DNA from: CAZJBS01 sp964544475
GTDB lineage: Bacteria; CLD3; SB21
Length of the DNA stretch: 64,000 nucleotides
Assembly: GCA_964544475.1 (NCBI GenBank)
Contig: CAZJBS010000001.1
Location: 186,001-250,000 of the forward strand
Direction of reading: 5' to 3'
In this document: positions 51,715 to 59,031 of the stretch, piece after piece
How positions within the stretch are numbered: the stretch's first letter is position 1
How the letters are laid out: each line of letters starts with the position of its first letter
The notes under the pieces: model-generated
The model's database searches: none
What the model was told of the DNA's origin: nothing
What the model saw: only the letters and a program-made list of their open reading frames with translations
Program-made: the position numbers and the translations under genes

Positions 51715-52385
51715 GACCGACATCAAATAACCGGCTGCCGGCGGCCAGGGGTATGCTCTTTGATTTTGACGGTGTCCTCATGCAGAGTGTCGAGGACCAT
51801 TTCCGTTCATGGAATGCGGCCTTTGGCGACTATGGCGCAAGTATCGGTTGGGAGGAGTTCGCTCTCCTGGAAGGGCAGAGCCTTTACCGCATTGCCGAAC
51901 AGCTTGGACAAGTCCGAAATCTCGATTTGGAAACGTGCCGGCGCATCGGTGTGCGAAAGAACGAAGTCTACCTGGCCACATCATCCAAGGCCTTGTATCA
52001 GGACACCATCCGGTGTCTCCAGTTTTTCAAAACGCGCGGCACGAGTCTGGCCCTCGTTACCGGCGGGCACAGGGACCGATTTGATGTGTCCGTGGACGAC
52101 CCTTTTAAGTCCTTTTTCGGAGCCATCGTGACGGCGGACGACGTCGAAAAAACAAAGCCCAATCCGGAACCGTATCTGAAGGCGGCCTCCTTGCTCCGTC
52201 TGTCTCCCGACACGTGTGTGGTCGTGGAAAACGCGCCTTTGGGCATACAGGCGGCCAAGAACGCGGGTATGTTCTGCATCGCCCTCACTACGACCCTGCC
52301 TTCCAATCACCTCGCCGGCGCCGATCTTATTGTGGATAGCCTGAGTGCGTTGGTCGGGTTGTTCGAATCGGGTGAGGTCAAATGA
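51711..52385 (+). CDS. HAD-superfamily phosphatase, beta-phosphoglucomutase-like
   Basis: A 224-residue HAD protein from ATG 51711. Motif I GMLFDFDGVLMQSVEDH (nucleophile and acid Asp), motif II in LALVTGGHRD, motif III lysine in DDVEKTKPNPEPYLKA, and motif IV near VVVENAPLGIQAAKNAG. It likely dephosphorylates or isomerises a phosphosugar in the cytoplasm. It overlaps both neighbours by 4 bp. Confidence 0.9.
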   Translation: MRPTSNNRLPAARGMLFDFDGVLMQSVEDHFRSWNAAFGDYGASIGWEEFALLEGQSLYRIAEQLGQVRNLDLETCRRIGVRKNEVYLATSSKALYQDTIRCLQFFKTRGTSLALVTGGHRDRFDVSVDDPFKSFFGAIVTADDVEKTKPNPEPYLKAASLLRLSPDTCVVVENAPLGIQAAKNAGMFCIALTTTLPSNHLAGADLIVDSLSALVGLFESGEVK

Positions 52386-53134
52386 TCCGCCCGGTGGAAA
52401 CGGCGCCCTATTCCGCATTGGCGACCGTATATGACGGCATGATGGATCACGTCGAATATTCAGAATGGGCCGGATACATCCGGGATATTTTTTCAAAGCA
52501 CGCCCGCCGTGTACATCGCGTGTGCGAACTGGCGTGTGGAACCGGCAGTATCAGCATTGCGCTCAGCCAGATGGGCTTCGATATGACATGTTCCGACCGA
52601 TCCAAAGCGATGATTGACCGGGCCCTTTCCAAATCGCGCGCGGCCAATGCCGCCATCGTCTTTTCCGTTTGCGACATGATGGCCTTTCGTTCGAGGCAAC
52701 CGTTTGATGCCGTCCTGTGCCTCTACGACAGTGTGAATTATCTTATGAATGAAAAGGACGTTGGACGCTGGCTGAAACGCTGCTCGGGACTTCTGACGGC
52801 GGGTGGTTTGTTGGTATTCGATTCTTGTACAGAAGCAAACAGCCTAAGTCACTTTGACGGTCATTTTGAATCCAACTGGGAGCACCGTTACATTCGGCGT
52901 TCGAGGTATGTCCGTGATGAGCGCATCCAGATCAACGAAGTTGAAATCACCGTCGGTGATACGCGTTATTTGGAAATTCACCAGCAACGCATTTACCCGC
53001 TCGCGACGATTGCCGGCATCGTGGAAACTTCGGATTTTCGCCCGCTGGCCATCTATGCCGACCTCAGTTTCCGACGTGGCGGCGAGCAATCCGAGCGTGT
53101 TCACTGGGTATTACAAAAGAAGGACGCCGCATGA
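52382..53134 (+). CDS. Class I SAM-dependent methyltransferase
   Basis: A 250-residue methyltransferase with motif I RVCELACGTGSISIAL, MTCSDRSKAMIDRA and FDAVLCLYDSVNYLMNEKDV, which is typical of the class I family near nucleoside or small-molecule enzymes. The C-terminal half is beta-rich. Substrate unknown. It overlaps the HAD and phosphorylase genes by 4 bp each. Confidence 0.9.
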   Translation: MIRPVETAPYSALATVYDGMMDHVEYSEWAGYIRDIFSKHARRVHRVCELACGTGSISIALSQMGFDMTCSDRSKAMIDRALSKSRAANAAIVFSVCDMMAFRSRQPFDAVLCLYDSVNYLMNEKDVGRWLKRCSGLLTAGGLLVFDSCTEANSLSHFDGHFESNWEHRYIRRSRYVRDERIQINEVEITVGDTRYLEIHQQRIYPLATIAGIVETSDFRPLAIYADLSFRRGGEQSERVHWVLQKKDAA

Positions 53135-54459
53135 CGCCCTACGAAATTATTCTCCGGAAACGCAACGGGCTTGAACTCTCGACCGCGGCAATCCGCGAGT
53201 TGGTGGACGCTTTCACGACCGGCCGCATGCCGGACTATCAAATGTCCGCTTTTTTGATGGCGGTATTTTTTCGCGGAATGACTTTTCGTGAGACAACCGA
53301 CCTCACGTTGTCCATGCGAGATTCGGGGACGGTGCTGGATCTCTCGTCTATTCCCGGCACAAAGGTCGATAAACACAGTACCGGCGGAGTCGGTGACAAG
53401 ATCTCGCTGATACTTGCCCCTTTGGCGGCTTCGGCGGGGCTCGTGGTGCCGATGATCAGCGGGCGTGGCCTTGGTCATACCGGCGGGACGCTGGACAAGC
53501 TGGAATCAATACCGGGTTTTCAGGTCCGTCTGTCGGAGGCTGAATTTCTGGACGCCCTCCGGCGCATTGGCGTCTGTATGATCGGCCAGACCGGGACGAT
53601 AGCGCCGGCCGATCGGAAGATGTACGCGTTGCGGGATGTCACCGGCACGGTCGAGAGCATCCCGTTGATTTCTGCGAGTATCATGAGCAAGAAGCTGGCT
53701 TCCGGCATCGATGGGCTGGTCCTTGACGTCAAAGTGGGTGGCGGGGCGTTCATGAAGTCGGTAGCCGATGCCACGGCTCTCGCCAAGAGTCTCATCGCGA
53801 TCGGCACGCAGGCCGGCAAGTCGGTCACCGCTGTTTTGACGAACATGGAAGAACCGCTGGGACATGCCGTCGGCAACTGGCTGGAGATGAAGGAATCCAT
53901 CGACACACTGCAAAACAACGGCCCGCATGATATTACGGATTTGTCTCTGACACTGGCCGCGCATATGCTGATGAAGAAAGATGAAACGATGCCGTTCGAG
54001 GAGGCGTACTCCCAATGCCGGCGTCATCTGGAAAGCGGCAACGCTTTGGTCAAATTTCGTGAGATGGTTGAGCGGCAAGGTGGGGACGTGCAGTTTGTGG
54101 ATCATCCGGAGAGATACCCTGTCTGCCGTTACGAAGCCAACGCTGTTGCATCGTCAGGCGGTTTCGTGATTTCCATTGACGCGCATGCCATTGGTATGGC
54201 CGGCGTGGTGGTCGGTGCTGGACGCTTGACTCAGGATGCCACGGTGGACTATCCGGCCGGTCTGATGATTCACAGGAAAGTGGGTGATCGCGTCGCGCCT
54301 GGAGAAATCCTGGCCACGATTTTTGGCAATGACCGGTCGAAGGTCGATGAAGCCCTGCAACGGGTCGAACGGGCGTTTCGAGTCGACTACAACGCGCCTG
54401 ATAAGAAACCTCTTGTTCTGGATGTGATCGACAAAAAGCGGGTTGAAGAATTGCCATAG
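53131..54459 (+). CDS. Pyrimidine-nucleoside / thymidine phosphorylase
   Basis: A 442-residue enzyme that splits thymidine, deoxyuridine or uridine with phosphate into base and (deoxy)ribose-1-phosphate. The signature KHSTGGVGDKISLILAPLA followed by MISGRGLGHTGGTLDKLESI is diagnostic, and the C-terminal domain (MAGVVVGAGRLTQDATVDYP, GDRVAPGEIL) is complete. Whether it is DeoA or the broader Pdp type cannot be decided here. It closes the operon beginning with the PHP gene. Confidence 0.95.
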   Translation: MTPYEIILRKRNGLELSTAAIRELVDAFTTGRMPDYQMSAFLMAVFFRGMTFRETTDLTLSMRDSGTVLDLSSIPGTKVDKHSTGGVGDKISLILAPLAASAGLVVPMISGRGLGHTGGTLDKLESIPGFQVRLSEAEFLDALRRIGVCMIGQTGTIAPADRKMYALRDVTGTVESIPLISASIMSKKLASGIDGLVLDVKVGGGAFMKSVADATALAKSLIAIGTQAGKSVTAVLTNMEEPLGHAVGNWLEMKESIDTLQNNGPHDITDLSLTLAAHMLMKKDETMPFEEAYSQCRRHLESGNALVKFREMVERQGGDVQFVDHPERYPVCRYEANAVASSGGFVISIDAHAIGMAGVVVGAGRLTQDATVDYPAGLMIHRKVGDRVAPGEILATIFGNDRSKVDEALQRVERAFRVDYNAPDKKPLVLDVIDKKRVEELP

Positions 54460-54482
54460 TTTCGTCATCTTCCTGGAGCACC

Positions 54483-54524
54483 GTGAAACAAAAAGTAGTG
54501 CCGGACGTAACTGAACATGGTTAA
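54483..54524 (+). CDS. 13-codon leader ORF overlapping the sigma-factor start
   Basis: GTG at 54483 is preceded by CTGGAG and opens a 13-codon frame ending at TAA 54522-54524, which overlaps the sigma gene ATG at 54517. The sigma ATG itself lacks a Shine-Dalgarno. This would permit translational coupling. Seen in sequence; whether it is translated is inference. Confidence 0.35.
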   Translation: MKQKVVPDVTEHG

Positions 54525-55224
54525 AAATCTGGAAAAAACCGGAAATAACCGGGACGCCAAAACTGATGACGAAGCGTTTGGTGCCGATGACGAACGAGCC
54601 CAAACGGATGAAGCGGCGCATCGGGCCCTGCTGGAGAAGCGCGAGAAACAGAAAAAGGAGGACTTTGCCATCATCCGGCGTGCCATTGGCGGAGAACAAC
54701 CCGCCTACAACCAACTGATGAGCCGGTATCAATCCCAGATTTTCAATCTTATGTACCGCATGGTCCATTCACGGGCCGAAGCGGAGGATTTGGTGCAGGA
54801 AGCATTCATGAAAGCCTTCGTATCGCTCAGCCACTTCAATTTTGAGTATGCTTTTTCCACATGGCTGTACAAAATAGCCACCAATAATTGCATCGACCAC
54901 CTTCGCAAGAAAAAACTCAACATGATGTCCATTGATACTCCCGTGTCTTACAAGGATACGGAGTATCATATCGAATTGCCGGATCTGACGTATTATCCCG
55001 ACAAGGATGTGATACGCCGGGAACACAGTCAGATCATTCAAAAGGCCATTGACGACCTTCCCGAAAAATACAAACGGGTGATCCTGCTCAGACATTCTGA
55101 GGAACTGTCCTACGAGGAGATTGCGAAAATCCTCCGTATACCGATTGGCACGGTCAAAGCGCGACTATTCAGGGCCCGCGAAATGCTGAACAAATTTCTG
55201 AAAGGGAAAATAGAACGAGGATGA
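54517..55224 (+). CDS. ECF-type RNA polymerase sigma factor
   Basis: A 235-residue sigma factor with a charged, acidic N-terminal extension (about 1-50) before region 2 (YNQLMSRYQSQIFNLMYRMV, AEAEDLVQEAFMKAF, FSTWLYKIATNNCIDHLRKK). Region 4 ends it (DLPEKYKRVILLRHSEELSY, IAKILRIPIGTVKARLFRAR). This is the RpoE/SigW-like ECF plan. No anti-sigma factor with a membrane helix is adjacent; the following exported protein might take part in sensing. The ATGA overlap links it to the next gene. Confidence 0.94.
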   Translation: MVKNLEKTGNNRDAKTDDEAFGADDERAQTDEAAHRALLEKREKQKKEDFAIIRRAIGGEQPAYNQLMSRYQSQIFNLMYRMVHSRAEAEDLVQEAFMKAFVSLSHFNFEYAFSTWLYKIATNNCIDHLRKKKLNMMSIDTPVSYKDTEYHIELPDLTYYPDKDVIRREHSQIIQKAIDDLPEKYKRVILLRHSEELSYEEIAKILRIPIGTVKARLFRAREMLNKFLKGKIERG

Positions 55225-56087
55225 AATCGATTTATCACACCGTTCTTGGTTTGGCCGGTTGGCTCATCTTGCAGGCGCCGTCGGTGGCCGTCGCCCAGGA
55301 TAATCGTCATCGCATTGATCGTACCGACGAAAAAGAACTGAAGGTGAAAGTCGAGTATGCCGCCGGAGGACTGCGACTCATCAAGGCGAAAGAAGATCTC
55401 CTGTGCCGGCTGTCCCGCAGGCACGCCGATGATGGCCTGTCACCGCGAATCCAGTATCAAAAGAATGGCACGACGGGGTTCTTATCTGTGGGCATGATGC
55501 AGGAGGAAACCATCAATTTGGCGGACTTTGGCGATCAGGACTGGACATTTGAATTGACCGACAAGATACCTCTGTCGCTGAATGTCGAATTGGGTGCCTC
55601 CAAAAGTAGCTTCGATTTCACCGGTCTCCGCGTGAGGGATCTGAGTGTATCGCTGGGCGCCAGTTCTTCCACGATCGAATTCAAGACGGCCAACCGGGAT
55701 CGCATGAACAAACTTCAAATCGAGGCGGGCGTATCCAAGCTGACCGCCGTGGGACTGTGCAATGCCAATTTCGAGCGCTTTGAGTTCGAAGGCGGTGTGG
55801 GTTCCTATATTCTGGATTTTTCAGGCCACCTGTCGGAGTCATCGCGCGCCCGGATCTCGGTCGGGGTTGGCAAGGTCATGATTCGAATTCCCAAGTCCGT
55901 GCCAGTGCGATTGCGCGTGGATGAAAATTTCTTTTCATCGGTTCGTCTGGACGATACACGCCTCGTTCGGACTCGGGGAAACACCTATGTGTCGGAAGAC
56001 TTCGACGAATCCAAATCCTATCTGGATCTGAAGATTGAGGCCGGTATTGGCCAGGTGGTTGTCGAAGTTGTGGGTGACGACCAGTGA
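55221..56087 (+). CDS. Exported toastrack-like beta protein
   Basis: A 288-residue protein with a signal peptide (LGLAGWLILQAPSVAVAQ). The mature part consists of regular beta-strand repeats: IPLSLNVELGASKSSFDFTG, LSVSLGASSSTIEFKT, LQIEAGVSKLTAVGL and ISVGVGKVMIRIPKSVPVRL. This pattern is typical of LiaF/toastrack (DUF2154-like) domains that sense envelope stress or bind the cell surface. The position next to an ECF sigma factor fits such a role; the exact family assignment is tentative. Confidence 0.75.
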   Translation: MKSIYHTVLGLAGWLILQAPSVAVAQDNRHRIDRTDEKELKVKVEYAAGGLRLIKAKEDLLCRLSRRHADDGLSPRIQYQKNGTTGFLSVGMMQEETINLADFGDQDWTFELTDKIPLSLNVELGASKSSFDFTGLRVRDLSVSLGASSSTIEFKTANRDRMNKLQIEAGVSKLTAVGLCNANFERFEFEGGVGSYILDFSGHLSESSRARISVGVGKVMIRIPKSVPVRLRVDENFFSSVRLDDTRLVRTRGNTYVSEDFDESKSYLDLKIEAGIGQVVVEVVGDDQ

Positions 56088-57916
56088 GGCCCGTTTTTCT
56101 GCTCATGATGCTGTGGAGCGCGGGGGGGACCTGTTTTTCGCAAAGCCATCGGTTTGATCTGGCAAAAGCCTATGAGTCCGATGGCGATTTCGAAAAAGCA
56201 CTGAGCATTTACGAAGAGATCTACCGTACCGACAGTTCCAACCTGGTGATTCTGGATCGACTGAAGTCGATGTACAAACTTACCAACCAGAACGCACGGC
56301 GCATTCCGATCATCCATCGACAGCTTGCCTCGGATTCTTCCAATATTGTGCTGTGGGCGGAATTGGCTGACGCGTATTTCCGGTCTAAACAATCCGAGCG
56401 GGCGTCGTGGTCGGTGGGGATGGCTTTGGCTCTTCGGGGTTTGCCCGCCGCCGGTTATCGGACTCTCGCCACGATGATGATTGAAAATCGTTGGTTTGAT
56501 CCGGTTGAAAATGTGTATTTCGAAGGTCGTCGCAAACTGAAGGACGATCATCTGTTTACATTGGATCTTGCCAACCTGTACAGCTACCAGGGCCAGACGT
56601 ACAAGGCCGCCAGAGAGTTTCTGCATCATGTCAGGGTTCAGTCAGAAGCCAGGGACTTCGTTCGGAATCAGATCCTGCAGTTGTCCCGCGACGATACGTC
56701 TTATGCGGCGGTTGTACGGGCCCTTGAAGAGGAAGTTCATGCCAAGGATGCGAATCTGCCCGTTCGCCGGTTGTTGATCGATGTACACTTTCAGCAGAAG
56801 GCATACGAACGTGCGTTTGAGCAAAGCCAGATTCTGGACCGGCTCGAAGGCAGGGAAGGTTTGGAAATTCTTAACTTCGCCAATCTCACATTTCAAAATC
56901 AACTCTATCGTGTGGCCCTCAGGGCATACGAATTTTTTGTCGAACGGTATTCCAACGCGCCGCAAGCTGAAATGGGCATCGCAAGATGCTATGAGAATAT
57001 GGATGGACCTGGCGGCCCCCAGGCAGGCGATTCAGCGGCTGCAAGGGGAATCATTAAAGAGAACGAATTTTCCACTAAAGCCATTGAGGCATATCGGTCC
57101 ATTCTGGCCAAATATCCCAAATCGGAGTGGAGTGCCGAAGCCCACTATCGTTCCGGACAGATTTGTTTCAAGAAGTTCTTTGACCTGGACGAGGCCCTGC
57201 AACATTACCGCGCGGCTCTCGAAGATTATCCGGCGACATCCTTTCGCTGGGACATTCGATTCAGCATGGCTGAGTGTTGGATGGTGCAGGGCAAACTGGA
57301 CGTCCTTCGGAAGGAGATGGCCGGTTTGCTGCGGGAATCACGGTCGCTTGAAATCAGCGACCGGGCCGCATTCGTATTGGGCGAAACGGCTTTTTATGAA
57401 GGGAATCTGGATTCAAGTCGGGCCGTCTTTTCACGGCTGGCTTACCGTCAGGACGGGCTCTTTGTCAACGATGCATTGGTGTATGTTCTGCTGTTGCAAG
57501 AGTCGGAGAAGGAGAGGGCCCACATGACCGACTTCTCAAAAGCAATGTTCACGGCTAGAAAACGAAAGTACTCCGAAGCCGTAGAGCTTCTGGATGAACT
57601 GGCCGGGAGACTGTCAAAGGATTCACCGTTAGTCGACGATGTTTTGTATCAGCGCGCTGTCAATTTGCTCAAGCAGGGTCGATACACCGAAGCGGTCCAC
57701 ACGTTGAGCGGCATCGTTAACAATCTTCCCAACAGCCCCCTGGCCGACCTGAGCCAAAAAACCATCGCAGAAACGTTGGATCAGTCGATGGGGGACAGCC
57801 AGGCCGCCATGGCCAAGTATCGAGAATTTCTTGTTCGTTTTCCAAGAAGCATATATGTGGAGCCGGTCCGGAAGCGGCTTCGACTGCTGGAACAAATGCA
57901 AAAGAGATCATCGTAG
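56084..57916 (+). CDS. Exported TPR-repeat protein
   Basis: A 610-residue protein with GTG start overlapping the previous gene (GTGA), a signal peptide (VFLLMMLWSAGGTCFSQ) and many tetratricopeptide units through the whole length (for example FDLAKAYESDGDFEKALSIY, AEAHYRSGQICFKKFFDLDE). It is probably a periplasmic scaffold. No catalytic domain is seen. It ends 15 bp from the convergent minus-strand gene. Confidence 0.85.
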   Translation: MRPVFLLMMLWSAGGTCFSQSHRFDLAKAYESDGDFEKALSIYEEIYRTDSSNLVILDRLKSMYKLTNQNARRIPIIHRQLASDSSNIVLWAELADAYFRSKQSERASWSVGMALALRGLPAAGYRTLATMMIENRWFDPVENVYFEGRRKLKDDHLFTLDLANLYSYQGQTYKAAREFLHHVRVQSEARDFVRNQILQLSRDDTSYAAVVRALEEEVHAKDANLPVRRLLIDVHFQQKAYERAFEQSQILDRLEGREGLEILNFANLTFQNQLYRVALRAYEFFVERYSNAPQAEMGIARCYENMDGPGGPQAGDSAAARGIIKENEFSTKAIEAYRSILAKYPKSEWSAEAHYRSGQICFKKFFDLDEALQHYRAALEDYPATSFRWDIRFSMAECWMVQGKLDVLRKEMAGLLRESRSLEISDRAAFVLGETAFYEGNLDSSRAVFSRLAYRQDGLFVNDALVYVLLLQESEKERAHMTDFSKAMFTARKRKYSEAVELLDELAGRLSKDSPLVDDVLYQRAVNLLKQGRYTEAVHTLSGIVNNLPNSPLADLSQKTIAETLDQSMGDSQAAMAKYREFLVRFPRSIYVEPVRKRLRLLEQMQKRSS

Positions 57917-57930
57917 TCCCTGCGGCATTT

Positions 57931-59007
57931 TTACTTTTTTCTGCTTTCTTCCAACTTATCCTTGGCCATCTGGAGACGGCGGCGGACCTCCTCCGAAGGT
58001 TTCTTGATCATGGAGCGGTTGAGATATTTAACGGCATTCTCGTAGTCACCGGTTACATAATATCCCCAGCCCAGGATATCCGTGGATTCAAGGTTGTTCG
58101 GCTTCAGTGCATCAGCAGCATGAGCCAGATTCAACCCCCAAATGGGATCAAGGGCTTTGTCTATGAGTACCCAACTTACGATGTTGTAACCGATGAACTG
58201 ACGACCCTCGGTTTCCTTAATGATCCCATTGAGGATTTCTTTGGCTTTTCTCTCATCGCCGTTCTTCCACATGGCTGCCGCATAGTTTGCCTTCGCCCTG
58301 TTGTCTTTTGGATCCAGTCTTAGCATGGCCGAATACAATTCGACGGCTTTTCCATAGTTACCGAGGTGGAAGTACAACTCGCCCAAGTTGAAAATAGTCG
58401 AGGGGTCGTCCTTGCGGATTTCGTATGCCTTCTGATACTCCTCCAGTGCCCGTCCAAGCTCTCCTTGTTCGTTGTACAAAAAGCCAAGGTTTGTGTGCAG
58501 GCTGTAGCGGTGTAATCCCTGAGATTCGGCCGACCGCATGTATGAGATGGCGGAGTCGATGCGGCCATTGAAAGCGTACAGGAGCCCTTGGACGAAAAGT
58601 GCATGGGGCTCCGAGGGACGGATGGCCAAGGCTTGATGGATGTATTGTCTGGATTGAGAAAACATGGCCTCCCTCATCTCCTCTTTTCGGTTTTGGTTGT
58701 GCTTAAGGCCGGCCAAGAAGTATGCCTCTGCTATCCTGCCGTGCAGTTCTGACAGCGCAGGATCCAAATCGAGAGCCACAAAATAGTGCCTTAGAGCCTG
58801 CTCGATGGAATCCTTGGCCAGGGCCAAATCGCCGGCTTCAATCGCCGCGATGGCGCGCTTGGGAACACCGTGGTACCGGGAATCTCTCATGACGTAGGTG
58901 ACCGACCATACGGCCAGAATGGCAACGCCCACAGAAATCAACAATACTCTTGGGTGATTCCGCATTTTCTGAACGAGTCCTTGAGTTGCACTTTTCACAG
59001 ATGTCAT
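57931..59007 (-). CDS. Membrane-anchored TPR-repeat protein
   Basis: A 358-residue protein with one N-terminal membrane helix (VLLISVGVAILAVWSVTYVM) and TPR units (RYSLHTNLGFLYNEQGELGR, PSTIFNLGELYFHLGNYGKA, DILGWGYYVTGDYENAVKYL). The domain faces the periplasm if the helix is a signal anchor. Transcribed with polA, 24 nt downstream. Role unknown, perhaps complex assembly in the envelope. Confidence 0.85.
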   Translation of the reverse strand: MTSVKSATQGLVQKMRNHPRVLLISVGVAILAVWSVTYVMRDSRYHGVPKRAIAAIEAGDLALAKDSIEQALRHYFVALDLDPALSELHGRIAEAYFLAGLKHNQNRKEEMREAMFSQSRQYIHQALAIRPSEPHALFVQGLLYAFNGRIDSAISYMRSAESQGLHRYSLHTNLGFLYNEQGELGRALEEYQKAYEIRKDDPSTIFNLGELYFHLGNYGKAVELYSAMLRLDPKDNRAKANYAAAMWKNGDERKAKEILNGIIKETEGRQFIGYNIVSWVLIDKALDPIWGLNLAHAADALKPNNLESTDILGWGYYVTGDYENAVKYLNRSMIKKPSEEVRRRLQMAKDKLEESRKK

Positions 59008-59031
59008 ACGTAAACCTTCCGGAAGTGAGTC

